From positions 1 to 50,435 of the forward strand of contig CALLNY010000024.1 of NCBI GenBank assembly GCA_938005475.1: 50,435 nucleotides of DNA. The letters run 5' to 3'. This stretch comes from an uncultured Bacteroidia bacterium (GTDB lineage Bacteria > Bacteroidota > Bacteroidia > J057 > CALLMJ01). Positions 8,370 to 18,686 of the stretch are shown here, one piece after another. How positions within the stretch are numbered: position 1 is the stretch's first letter; each line of letters begins with the position of its first letter. The notes beneath the pieces are model-generated. The model worked only from the letters and a program-made list of their open reading frames with translations, was not told the DNA's origin and searched no databases. Made by a program: the position numbers and the translations under genes.

Positions 8370-10070
8370 TTATTCAGGAAAGATTGTGGTTAATAATTTT
8401 TTTATTAAAAACCAGGAAGAAAACATAATTACAAAGCATAAAACAGAGGATAGGAATTTAGCGAGAATGAAATAACCTATTGCAAATAAACCGCTATAAA
8501 TTCCTAGAATGCCGAGTATCCAACATGAGAACAAGTAAAAAAGTTGTGAGGATTGATTATTGCTGACAGTAAATTGCCCCCAAAATCCTATGGGTTTAAT
8601 TTTTTGATAAAATTTTATGAGGGTATTAAAATCAGTAGGTGGGGTTAGGTATGTTGCGAGGAGGGTTATTGTAACAGTAATAAAAACTAGGAGGTACAAA
8701 TTTTGATTATCTCTTAAAAAAGCAAGTGGCTCAAGAAGGAAACTTAAAGATAATATGATAGGGGGGGTTAAGGTAGCAGTAATTTCGGACCAGGCTGAAA
8801 TTCTCCACCAGAACCAACGCGCTATAAGCACAAAGCCGATTCCTGCTCCACATTGTAATAAAAATTCCCATGCTTGTTTAACGCTTTCTAATTGCGTGCT
8901 TATCCATAAAGAAAAAAACAGGAGCATGAATACTGTAATTTTTGAAATTTTTAACAAGGTATTCTCTGAAAAATTAAATAATACATTAATTCCATCATTG
9001 ACAAGATAGGAGGTTCCCCAATTTAGTTGAGTGGATAAAGTGGACATGTAAGCGGCAAGGAAAGCTACCAGTAGTAAGCCTTTTAGTCCTGTTGGTAATT
9101 GATATTTCATGATAAGCACGAAAGAGGAGGCGGCATTATCGGGTTCTGGGTAAAGGATATAGGCGCATAAACCAACTATAATCCAAGGCCAGGGTCTTAA
9201 TGCGTAATGGGCAAATTGAAAAAAAAGAGAAGAAAAAATTGCGTCTTTTTCGGATTTAGTAGACATTATTCGTTGCGCTACATAACCTCCGCCTCCGGGT
9301 TCGGCTCCAGGATACCATATTGCCCACCAATTAAATAACAAGTATCCAATTACAGTGCTTAATGGCAAATTATTCGAAGTAGGAAAAAAAGATAAATAAT
9401 TCTCGGGTACTTTTTCTATCAAACCGTTTATTCCGCCGATAGCGGGCTGATGGACGACGTATATAGCCATTCCTATACAACCTAACATAGCTAAAAAAAA
9501 TTGTAAGGCATCGGTGACCATGATTCCTTTTAAGCCAGCAATGGAGGAATAAAAAGCAGTAAATAACATTAAACCTAATAGGATGATGATACCTGTTATT
9601 TTATCTAAATTAAAAAAAATCATTAAAATTTTTAACATAGCAAAATTCACCCAACCGATGATAAGAGCATTCATAAAGATGCCTAAGTAGCAGGCTCTAA
9701 AAACTCTTAAAACCGTTGCGGCAGTTCCTGAATAACGAATTTGTATCAGTTCTAAATCGGTTGTAATATTAGCTCTTTTCCAATAACGAGCAAAAAAGAA
9801 AGTTGTAAGCACGCCGCTCATCAACATATTCCACCAAATCCAATTACCGGATATTCCATTTTTATTTACTATCTCAGCAACAGCTAATGGTGTGTCTGCA
9901 GCAAAAGTAGTTGCAACCATCGATAAACCTGCTAACCACCACGTATTATTCCCGCCACCTAAAAAATAGGTTTTTATATTTGAGCGTTGTCTTTTACTCC
10001 AATATATTCCAATCCCTAAACTCATTGATAAATATATAACAATAATAAGCCCATCCCACCAGGTTAACAT
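8370..10070 (-). CDS. Sodium:solute symporter family protein
   Basis: A 566-residue inner-membrane protein with about 13-15 hydrophobic segments of the SSF family, which uses the sodium gradient for substrate uptake. Diagnostic stretches are YFLGGGNNTWWLAGLSMVAT near residue 40, TTFAADTPLAV, and the helix-rich core with IAGLKGIMVTDALQFF. The substrate (sugar, amino acid or other) cannot be predicted. The ATG at 10070 is preferred to a TTG at 10082. It lies alone between a 163-base gap after hlyD and a separate promoter for the next operon. Confidence 0.88.
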   Translation of the reverse strand: MLTWWDGLIIVIYLSMSLGIGIYWSKRQRSNIKTYFLGGGNNTWWLAGLSMVATTFAADTPLAVAEIVNKNGISGNWIWWNMLMSGVLTTFFFARYWKRANITTDLELIQIRYSGTAATVLRVFRACYLGIFMNALIIGWVNFAMLKILMIFFNLDKITGIIILLGLMLFTAFYSSIAGLKGIMVTDALQFFLAMLGCIGMAIYVVHQPAIGGINGLIEKVPENYLSFFPTSNNLPLSTVIGYLLFNWWAIWYPGAEPGGGGYVAQRIMSTKSEKDAIFSSLFFQFAHYALRPWPWIIVGLCAYILYPEPDNAASSFVLIMKYQLPTGLKGLLLVAFLAAYMSTLSTQLNWGTSYLVNDGINVLFNFSENTLLKISKITVFMLLFFSLWISTQLESVKQAWEFLLQCGAGIGFVLIARWFWWRISAWSEITATLTPPIILSLSFLLEPLAFLRDNQNLYLLVFITVTITLLATYLTPPTDFNTLIKFYQKIKPIGFWGQFTVSNNQSSQLFYLFSCWILGILGIYSGLFAIGYFILAKFLSSVLCFVIMFSSWFLIKKLLTTIFPE

Positions 10071-10131
10071 GATTGTATTCAAACCACAAAGAAAAATAAA
10101 TTTTTGATACTATGAATTTTTAATGTATCTC

Positions 10132-10160
10132 TGCAGAATTTTGAGTCTCCAAATTCTGTA
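10132..10160 (-). other. Inverted repeat downstream of the efflux adaptor gene
   Basis: Arms CAGAATTT (10134-10141) and AAATTCTG (10151-10158) pair perfectly around a 9-base loop and extend by a G-T and a T-A pair. No T-run follows on either strand, so it is a weak terminator candidate or a binding site. Confidence 0.35.
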
Positions 10161-10233
10161 ATCAGAAGCGGAAATAATCATATTAAAAACTACAATGCTT
10201 TTGAGGTTTATAAATTGTGCATCATAAGGAAGT

Positions 10234-11571
10234 TTATTCTTGATTATAATTTTTTTTAGATTTATTTTGCGTAGAATTATGGAAATCAGGTTCTTTGGTT
10301 TGAACTTTCATGCTATCTTGAAGTTGTTTAGAGACTACGATGTAAGGACCAACAATAATATCTTGATTTTCTGATATTCCATCTACAATTTCGATGAATT
10401 CATCATCGCTGATGCCGGTTTTAATGGGAGTTTTGAGGGCAAATTGGTTTTGGTAGCGAAATAAGATTTCTTGGGGTTTAGCATTTTCTTTTTTTTGGGT
10501 GAGGTCTACGGTTACGGCTTGAATAGGGACGGCGACGACGTTTTCTTTTTTGTCTGTGTAGATACTGACATAAGCAGACATTCCGGGTCTGAAAGGGCTT
10601 TGTTCGGGTTTGGGTATATGTTTTTTTAAGTCGGGGTCTTGAAGATAACTAAGGGGATCAATAAGGACTTTTACCGTAAAGTTAGTAATTTGGTCAGTAG
10701 TACCGATAGCATTTTGGGAGGCTGAGTAAGCAATATCTTTGACAAACCCTTTAAATTTTTTTTCGGGGAAGGCATCCACTTCAATGAGGGCGGAATCACC
10801 GAGCGATATATTAACGACGTCATTCTCGTTAATTTCTACTTTGACCTCCATACGGGAGAGGTCAGCAATTTTCATTACTTCTGTACCTTGCATTTGCCCT
10901 GTACCGACGACTCTTTGTCCTTTGGTAACAGGGAGTTTGGTCACAAAGCCATCCATTGTAGAATAGACGCTGGTACGTTGTAAATTTTCGCGTGCCTGCT
11001 TCAAGGAAGCGTTTGCACTCTCTACTCTATAGAAAGCGGCTTTGGCAAGTTTTTGGTTAGCCTCTAAACGAGATTTTGCAATTTGATATTTCAATTTTGC
11101 GGCTTCATACTCCGTTTGAGAAACTACTTTTTTTTGATAGAGCCCGCTGATTCTTTGGTAGTCTAAGGAGTCTTGGAGGTAGTTTGTTTCAGCTTGTGAG
11201 ACATTAGAGAGTGCATTTTCATAATCGGACTTTGCGGCGTTTAAAGATGCTTGAGCCTGTTCTAGTAAAGCTTGATAATTATCTGGCTTGATAACGAAAA
11301 GTAATTGCCCTTTGCGAACAAAATCCCCTTCTTTGACTGTGATTTGTATAATTTCTCCTGAGACGTCTGGTGCGACCGATAACTCGGTGACGGGTTGTAT
11401 AGTCCCTGATTCAGAGACTTTCGCGATGAGCGTTTTTCTAACCGATTTCCCAATTTCTACAGTAATCATTTTGGGATTGCCCCAAAAACCTAACCAACGA
11501 GTTAATCCTGTTAATAATAAAAATGCAATTCCAATTATTAGATACTTTCGTAAACGATTTTTATTTTTCAT
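10234..11571 (-). CDS. HlyD/MacA-type periplasmic adaptor of an efflux pump
   Basis: A 445-residue membrane fusion protein anchored by one N-terminal helix (YLIIGIAFLLLTGL). It bridges an inner-membrane transporter and an outer-membrane TolC channel. The first half of the lipoyl domain is SVAPDVSGEIIQITVKEGDF, followed by KGQLLFVIKP. A long coiled-coil hairpin covers roughly residues 100-195 (LNAAKSDYENALSNVSQAET...), then the second lipoyl half DGFVTKLPVTKGQRVVG and the barrel domain. It begins 2 bases after the TolC gene. No ABC (MacB) or RND pump follows, as would be usual, so the partner pump must be elsewhere. Confidence 0.9.
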   Translation of the reverse strand: MKNKNRLRKYLIIGIAFLLLTGLTRWLGFWGNPKMITVEIGKSVRKTLIAKVSESGTIQPVTELSVAPDVSGEIIQITVKEGDFVRKGQLLFVIKPDNYQALLEQAQASLNAAKSDYENALSNVSQAETNYLQDSLDYQRISGLYQKKVVSQTEYEAAKLKYQIAKSRLEANQKLAKAAFYRVESANASLKQARENLQRTSVYSTMDGFVTKLPVTKGQRVVGTGQMQGTEVMKIADLSRMEVKVEINENDVVNISLGDSALIEVDAFPEKKFKGFVKDIAYSASQNAIGTTDQITNFTVKVLIDPLSYLQDPDLKKHIPKPEQSPFRPGMSAYVSIYTDKKENVVAVPIQAVTVDLTQKKENAKPQEILFRYQNQFALKTPIKTGISDDEFIEIVDGISENQDIIVGPYIVVSKQLQDSMKVQTKEPDFHNSTQNKSKKNYNQE

Positions 11572-11573
11572 GT

Positions 11574-12929
11574 TTAAAACGAAGTAATGTTTTTACCTTG
11601 GTATATCTCTAAAATTTTTAAGCGTAGCCAGAATTCATATTTCGCTTGAATAAGGTCTGATTCTGCCTTAAACTTGGAACCCAATGTTTCATAGAAAGTG
11701 TAAAAATCAATGGTTCCAGCTTGATAACGTTGTTCCGCAAATTCATAGGCAGAGGTTAATGCTTTTGATTGTTCCATGACTGCATAATAACGATTTTGTG
11801 CATTGATAGCATCTAAATAAGCTTGTTGAACTTGTTTGGTGATAGTATTTTGGGTGATTTCTAGCTCAATTTGTGCGTTTTTGATGTTGTAATCTGCAAT
11901 TTTATAGGCTCTAATATTTTGCCAACGAGAAAAAATAGGCACGTTTAAGGTCAACCCTATATTTTGATTAAAGTTATCTTCGAGTTGATTGAAGTAAGAA
12001 GTTCTTTTTTTACCAATAAGCCTGAAAGTGAGGGGGTCAAATTCGGCGATACCACCGTTAGAAGAATAAGAGGACCCTAAACCACCGTTCATACTGATAG
12101 TAGGAAAGCGATTAGCCAAGCTTATCTTTTTAGCATATATTAGGGATTGTAGGCGCATATTAGCTTGTTTTATTTCAGGAAGGTTCTGTATAGCTTTTTG
12201 AATCAATTCTTCTAAATTAGGCAGTTTTTGGTTCATATCTAATTCAGGAAGATTAGGAAAAACAAATTCTCCGTCCAAATTTTCTTCTTCGATGAGTTGA
12301 AGAAGGGTAAGTTTATCTTTTTTGAGTTGGTTTTGTAAATTGACAATATTTAGTTTTTCATTAGCAATTTGAGCATTCAAATTAAGAATTTCATTGGTAT
12401 TTCTTATTCCTGCATCTACGAGCGCGGAGATTTTTTCTAGTTGTTTATTTAAGGATTCGAGGCGATTTTGAGCAACATTGAGGTTTTCAGTATTAAAGAT
12501 AATAGATAAATAAGCACCGAAGACGTTCATTAAAACGGTATTTTTAGTTACTTCTACGGCTTGTTCAGAAGTGGCATAATTATAAAATTGTTGTTTACGG
12601 GTATAATGGTTGGCGAAACCTGCAAAGATTGTCCAAAAAACATTGACACGAGGAGTAGAAAAAGTGGAGGTACGTTGTAGACGCTGAAAAGTGATTTGGT
12701 CAAAAGAGGTACCGAAAGTTCTAGTCCAATTTAAGGAGGTGTTAAGATCGGGGAGGTAATTATATTTGGATTGGTCAAAATTAACTTTGGCAATGTCTTT
12801 GGTTAATTGAGCTTGTTTAATTTGTAAATTTTTTTCAAGAGCGAATTGAATGCATTGTTCGAGGGTAAGTACTTTTTGGGCTGATGCAGAGTACTGTAAT
12901 AAAACAAGAACCGTTAAGAAGCGAAACAT
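11574..12929 (-). CDS. TolC family outer-membrane efflux protein
   Basis: A 451-residue outer-membrane channel. A signal peptide (MFRFLTVLVLLQYSASA) is followed by LTLEQCIQFALEKNLQIKQA, the typical first helix of the OEP family; a second, similar repeat starts in the latter half near LTLNVPIFS. Two long helical hairpins form the periplasmic tunnel in known members. The start at 12929 (ATG) is chosen over an in-frame TTG three codons upstream because it gives a clean signal peptide. It is the first gene of a tolC-hlyD pair. Confidence 0.92.
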   Translation of the reverse strand: MFRFLTVLVLLQYSASAQKVLTLEQCIQFALEKNLQIKQAQLTKDIAKVNFDQSKYNYLPDLNTSLNWTRTFGTSFDQITFQRLQRTSTFSTPRVNVFWTIFAGFANHYTRKQQFYNYATSEQAVEVTKNTVLMNVFGAYLSIIFNTENLNVAQNRLESLNKQLEKISALVDAGIRNTNEILNLNAQIANEKLNIVNLQNQLKKDKLTLLQLIEEENLDGEFVFPNLPELDMNQKLPNLEELIQKAIQNLPEIKQANMRLQSLIYAKKISLANRFPTISMNGGLGSSYSSNGGIAEFDPLTFRLIGKKRTSYFNQLEDNFNQNIGLTLNVPIFSRWQNIRAYKIADYNIKNAQIELEITQNTITKQVQQAYLDAINAQNRYYAVMEQSKALTSAYEFAEQRYQAGTIDFYTFYETLGSKFKAESDLIQAKYEFWLRLKILEIYQGKNITSF

Positions 12930-13030
12930 TTTTGCCAAACAAAAGTTTAGGTTGCAAAGTTCAAGAATTAAGCATTTAAAACAAAATATATTCTGATTAA
13001 CGGATTTTTTGGTATTAAAGTGGTAAAAAA

Positions 13031-14149
13031 TTAGTTTTTAGCGTGTAAAAAGAGATAGTAAGAGGGTTTATTGTTTAGAAAGAAGAGACGTAATTTTTTT
13101 TCTCCTCTATAAAGAGAAGAGTCTTGCAAGTAGCAGTTCATAGGAATATCAATAAAAGGGAGGTTTTCAGGGTAGTCGGAGATGAGGTCTTTTAAATCAA
13201 TAATTTTTTGGTTTAGGGTAATTAGATCAAAGATACGAATTTTTTTTCTTGTAAAATCATAGAAGACACCGATTTTAAGGGTATCTGATTTAGCAAAGCA
13301 AATTTGTTTACCGAAGATTTCATCTTCACAGATGCCATCAAATCGCAATTTATAAAGGGTATCACCATTTAAATTGAAGATGATGAGGTTGGGATCTATG
13401 CTATCTTTAATAGTAACGCGGTAGTATTCAATTTTTTCATTTCCCCATTCGTCGATGATGGTTTCTTGGAAAAAAGTATCACCGAGTACGGGGTCATCTA
13501 AAATAAAAAAAGCTTGGCTATTCAAGAAGCCTGAGAAGATAAACGGCTTTTGTATTTTAGTAATTTTTTCGTTTTCTAATTGAATAATATAATTTCCTAG
13601 GAGTAAGGCTTCTTCGTCTTTGGAGATAAAATGGTTATATTTATTAAAGCTTAAATTAGAGATAATATCAGAGAACCAGTTCTTACCTTTATGATTGATA
13701 GAGACTACACCTTTATTAAAAGCTTGCTGATTAGGTAGCCCTATATTAAAATCGAGAAAAATTTTTTGGTATTTAGATGAGAAGAAAAGGATTTCAGGAT
13801 TAGATATTTGTGTAACTGCAATCAAGGACGAATCTAAGATATGCTTAAAAATAGAAGGGTTAATGATAAACGAATAGTTGTAAATGTGGTTTTTAAAGCA
13901 GTTTAAATAATAGTCGGAGTAGGATTGAATGTCTTTGTAAAGTTCAAAGGAAAAAGTATCTTGTGAGACTACGAAGTTTGTGTCGGAGATGAGCTGATAA
14001 CGGAAGTTGGGTTCTAATAAATTTTGAGCGAGCACAGGGGGTTTTTGAATAATGAGCGTATCATGGTTATCATTGTCAAACCATTTGAAGGAATTGGTAA
14101 ATTTATTTTCTTGGTTGCAAGCGGTTAAAATACAAAACAACCATGTCAT
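13031..14149 (-). CDS. Lipoprotein of unknown function
   Basis: About 372 residues starting MTWLFCILTAC, where the hydrophobic stretch and LTAC look like a lipobox with the lipidated Cys at residue 11. The signal lacks the usual early Lys/Arg, and a GTG start at 14209 would add 20 residues including RR directly before this Met, so the start is uncertain. The rest is beta-rich with many aromatic and Asp/Asn residues and no motif I recognise. It may be a beta-propeller of the DUF4221 type common in Bacteroidota, but this is only a guess. It is probably cell-envelope located. Confidence 0.65.
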   Translation of the reverse strand: MTWLFCILTACNQENKFTNSFKWFDNDNHDTLIIQKPPVLAQNLLEPNFRYQLISDTNFVVSQDTFSFELYKDIQSYSDYYLNCFKNHIYNYSFIINPSIFKHILDSSLIAVTQISNPEILFFSSKYQKIFLDFNIGLPNQQAFNKGVVSINHKGKNWFSDIISNLSFNKYNHFISKDEEALLLGNYIIQLENEKITKIQKPFIFSGFLNSQAFFILDDPVLGDTFFQETIIDEWGNEKIEYYRVTIKDSIDPNLIIFNLNGDTLYKLRFDGICEDEIFGKQICFAKSDTLKIGVFYDFTRKKIRIFDLITLNQKIIDLKDLISDYPENLPFIDIPMNCYLQDSSLYRGEKKLRLFFLNNKPSYYLFLHAKN

Positions 14150-14262
14150 TCTACGAAAAAGGATACAAGAAAAAGCCCCGGCAAACAACTGCTGAGAGAA
14201 CGATAACACGGGAAAAAGTACTACAAAATTACAGAAGTTTTTTTATAGATAAAATTTAATTT

Positions 14263-14541
14263 TTATTGATTTTTTACGGGCTCTTGATTGGGATTTTTTT
14301 TGTCTTGTTGTTGATTGTAAGTCATAAGAAAAGCACAAAAAGCAATAGAAAAAGCAAAGATGATGTAATCTTTGGGATATTCTTTGGGGAAATCAATATA
14401 ATCGTTTAAACCGACTTGATACATGATACCGGCGGTCATCATAGAGATGAGTAAGTTTTTTAAGAATAGTTTTATCGTTACCATAACTAAACTACGGAAA
14501 TTTTGGGCAAGATATAAAGAAAAAAAAGCTTTGTCAAGCAT
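14263..14541 (-). CDS. Small two-helix membrane protein
   Basis: A 92-residue protein with two hydrophobic segments (LFLKNLLISMMTAGIMYQV and YIIFAFSIAFCAFLMTY) and a polar tail rich in Q, K, N and P. A conserved-looking loop NDYIDFPKEYPKDY joins them. An internal ATG at 14484 would give a 73-residue form and may be the real start. As drawn, it overlaps the ABC permease by 8 bases, which points to co-translation. I know no function; it could be a small accessory subunit of the permease. Confidence 0.6.
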   Translation of the reverse strand: MLDKAFFSLYLAQNFRSLVMVTIKLFLKNLLISMMTAGIMYQVGLNDYIDFPKEYPKDYIIFAFSIAFCAFLMTYNQQQDKKNPNQEPVKNQ

Positions 14542-15835
14542 TTTTATAAAAAATCCATTTTAAAGCATCTTTGAAGGTATATCTTTTACCATAGAGCAAG
14601 ATACCGACTCTGAAAACTCTCGCGGATAACCAACCTAAACCAATGACAGCCAGTATTAAAAGGGATTGTGATAAAAGGATTTGTAACCATGGGACATCAG
14701 TAGCGGCAAGCCTTATCATCATCGTAATAGAAGAGAATAAAGGAAAAATAGACATAAAAATCGCTAAACCACCGTTTGGGCTTTGAATAAAGTTTCCTAA
14801 AAAGAAAACAGGAATCATGACCGGTAGGATAATCATAAAAGATAACTGTTGAGCATCAGTTTCGTTATCTATCATAGCACCAATTGCCGCAAACAAACTC
14901 CCATACAGTATGTAACCGCCTAAAAAATAAAATATAAAATGAAAAATTAAACTAATCTTGAAGCTATTCAAAGCAAAATAAATTTCGTTCATCATATTTT
15001 GCATTTCAGAACGGGTTAAAGTTTGGGTTTCATTTACAGGTAATTCAGAGCTAATGAATAACCCAATAACAAAATTAAAGACAAGAATGATGATAGTCCA
15101 AATTGAGAACTGGGTCAAACCGACCAAAGCAATTCCAAAAATTTTTCCTATCATAAGCTCCATAGGTTTTACGGTAGAAACAATAATCTCCATGATCCGA
15201 TTACTTTTTTCTTCAACTACTCCCCGCATTACCATAGAACCGTACATCAACAAAAACATGTAAATCAATATTGCCATTACATAACCTATTCCGACCGCTA
15301 AAAGGGCAGAAGTTTTTTCTTCGCCTTCCTCTAAAATTTTTACGGTATTTATATCTAAATCAAAATTTAATTTTTCTTTTTGTTCCTTTGTAACATTGGC
15401 TTGTGTCAGTTTATATTCGGATATTTTAGAGTTAAGGTGGGTCTTAATCCGATTGATAAGATTGATAGACAAAGATTTTGAGCTATAAAGCGTTACGTTA
15501 AGATTCTTTGGTTCAAAAGATTCAGGAAGGACTAAAATGGCTTCGTCTGTTTGATTTTTAAGCTCTTTTTTTAAGGTATTTAAATCTTTTTGGACTGCTA
15601 TGAAAGTAATTTCAGAATTACTCATAGTTTCTAAATCGTTGGATAACAATTTCTTATCATCTATCACCCAGACTGTGATTTTCTCGGTATCTGTTGACCA
15701 AAGCGTTATCAACGTTGGGAGGATAATCAACAAAATAAAGCCCAAGGGGGTCAAGAGTGTAGCAATAATAAAAGTTTTTTGTCGGACTCTTGTCCAATAT
15801 TCTTTTTGAAGAACAATTCCTATATTTCTTAACAT
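14534..15835 (-). CDS. ABC-2 type transporter permease (NatB-like)
   Basis: A 433-residue inner-membrane permease: one N-terminal helix (FIIATLLTPLGFILLIILP), a periplasmic domain of ~130 residues, then about five helices. The family stretch MRGVVEEKSNRIMEIIVSTV, followed by PMELMIGKIFGIALVGLTQ, is typical of NatB/YhaP-type sodium or antibiotic exporters. Such permeases need an ABC ATPase, usually encoded next door, but none is present here; upstream is an acyltransferase gene 7 bases away. The substrate is unknown. Confidence 0.88.
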   Translation of the reverse strand: MLRNIGIVLQKEYWTRVRQKTFIIATLLTPLGFILLIILPTLITLWSTDTEKITVWVIDDKKLLSNDLETMSNSEITFIAVQKDLNTLKKELKNQTDEAILVLPESFEPKNLNVTLYSSKSLSINLINRIKTHLNSKISEYKLTQANVTKEQKEKLNFDLDINTVKILEEGEEKTSALLAVGIGYVMAILIYMFLLMYGSMVMRGVVEEKSNRIMEIIVSTVKPMELMIGKIFGIALVGLTQFSIWTIIILVFNFVIGLFISSELPVNETQTLTRSEMQNMMNEIYFALNSFKISLIFHFIFYFLGGYILYGSLFAAIGAMIDNETDAQQLSFMIILPVMIPVFFLGNFIQSPNGGLAIFMSIFPLFSSITMMIRLAATDVPWLQILLSQSLLILAVIGLGWLSARVFRVGILLYGKRYTFKDALKWIFYKNA

Positions 15836-15842
15836 GGTATTT

Positions 15843-16490
15843 TTAATTAGGTTTAACGATTTGAGCAGGGTTACCTATGACAGAATTTCCTTTTTTTACG
15901 GATTGAAAAACCGTAGCCCCAGACATTACTACGGCGTTTTCCTCTAATTTGATGTGGTGATGTATCGTAGCATTCAAGCCAATAAACACGTTTTTTTCTA
16001 TTATAACTTTATTTCCTAATATGGAACCTGATTGTATAACACAAGCTCTATCAATTTGTGTATTTGCACCGATAACTACATGGCTACCGATAAAAGTATC
16101 TGCTTCAATACTTACTCTTTCACTAATACTACAATAAGGACCAATCATTACTCCATAAGCTAATGAGGCAGAACGAGCAACATATGCTGTAGGATGAATA
16201 ATGGAAATTGGATGTTTATTACAAGCTTTGAAGATATTTTGGGATACTTCAATCCTTTTTTGTGGTTCTTTTAATGCAATAAAATATTGAATATCAGGAT
16301 TTTTTAGTAGGTCTAAATAGGTTTTATTGTTATAACTTCCAAGTACGGGAATATCTAAAATTTCTTTAATATCAACTTGCTCCTTTTCAGACAAAAAACC
16401 ATAAATCACTGCATCTTGTTCAAGTAAATAACCTGCCGCTGTCCATGCTTCTTCATTTGTTCCTATGATAATTACTACCAGTTTCTTCAT
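15843..16490 (-). CDS. NeuD/PglD-like sugar O-acyltransferase
   Basis: A 215-residue enzyme with an N-terminal Rossmann-like half (LVVIIIGTNEEAWTAAGYL) and a C-terminal left-handed beta-helix of hexapeptide repeats (VMIGPYCSISERVSI, FIGSHVVIGANTQI, VFIGLNATIHHH). Family members transfer acetyl groups from acetyl-CoA to sialic acids or UDP-amino-sugars. The probable catalytic His is in the IHPTAYVARSA stretch near residue 100. The acceptor is unknown and no surface-polysaccharide cluster is nearby. It follows purA by 13 bases and precedes the ABC permease by 7, so it sits inside an operon. Confidence 0.85.
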   Translation of the reverse strand: MKKLVVIIIGTNEEAWTAAGYLLEQDAVIYGFLSEKEQVDIKEILDIPVLGSYNNKTYLDLLKNPDIQYFIALKEPQKRIEVSQNIFKACNKHPISIIHPTAYVARSASLAYGVMIGPYCSISERVSIEADTFIGSHVVIGANTQIDRACVIQSGSILGNKVIIEKNVFIGLNATIHHHIKLEENAVVMSGATVFQSVKKGNSVIGNPAQIVKPN

Positions 16491-16503
16491 GCTTTATTTT
16501 TAA

Positions 16504-18098
<1,595 letters not shown>

Positions 18099-18125
18099 AT
18101 TATCTACTAATTCCATAAATAGCTG

Positions 18126-18155
18126 CAAATATAGATTTTATTTTTTGTTATCACA
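18126..18155 (-). promoter_or_regulatory. Promoter for the STAS-purA operon
   Basis: On the minus strand, TTG (18153-18155) and TATATTTG (18126-18133) are 19 bases apart, a full Bacteroidota promoter. The -33 half lies inside the end of the fur gene. Confidence 0.7.
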
Positions 18156-18611
18156 AGAAGGATTTTTACAATTACCATACAAAACAAGGGAATGATGATT
18201 TACAGAAAAATCTAAAAGGTTACCTATCATATTCTGAATTTCAGCGACTCGAGGGTCACAAAATTCAAATACATTACCACAATCTAAACAAATCAGATGA
18301 TCATGTTGCCTGAAGCCATAGGCTTTTTCGTAAAGAGCTTGCCCTGTATTAAATTGATGTTTCGTAACTAAATTACAATTTACTAACAAATCTAAAGTGT
18401 TGTAGACCGTTGCTCTGCTCACGCTATGATTTTTATTACGTATTTGGAAGTAAAGTGTCTCTACGTCAAAGTGGTCTGAACGTTTATAAATTTCTTCAAG
18501 GACAATAAAACGCTCTAAAGTTTTTCTATGCCCATTTTTATCTAAATAAGCGGAAAAAATTTTTTTTATTTCTTCTAGTTTTTCTTCGGTTAATGGGGCG
18601 TTTTTATCCAT
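18138..18611 (-). CDS. fur: Fur family metal-dependent transcriptional regulator
   Basis: A 157-residue repressor with an N-terminal winged helix (recognition segment SVSRATVYNTLDLL) and a C-terminal dimerisation domain. HDH at 103-105 and the two Cys pairs C108/C111 and C148/C153 fit the regulatory and structural zinc sites of Fur/PerR. The N-terminal HRKTLERFIVLEEI is typical. Whether it senses iron, peroxide or zinc is not settled by the sequence, so the symbol is used in the broad sense. It lies 39 bases before the STAS gene, which has its own promoter. Confidence 0.88.
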   Translation of the reverse strand: MDKNAPLTEEKLEEIKKIFSAYLDKNGHRKTLERFIVLEEIYKRSDHFDVETLYFQIRNKNHSVSRATVYNTLDLLVNCNLVTKHQFNTGQALYEKAYGFRQHDHLICLDCGNVFEFCDPRVAEIQNMIGNLLDFSVNHHSLVLYGNCKNPSCDNKK

Positions 18612-18666
18612 ATTTATAGTAAGTAGCGTTAAGCAACAGGTCGCTAAATTAAGAAAAAAACAAATT

Positions 18667-18674
18667 CAAAAATA
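18667..18674 (-). promoter_or_regulatory. -7 box for fur
   Basis: TATTTTTG on the minus strand, 55 bases before the fur ATG. The nearest upstream TTG is only 17 bases away, so the -33 part is doubtful. Confidence 0.4.
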
Positions 18675-18686
18675 TTCTTTGTAGAG

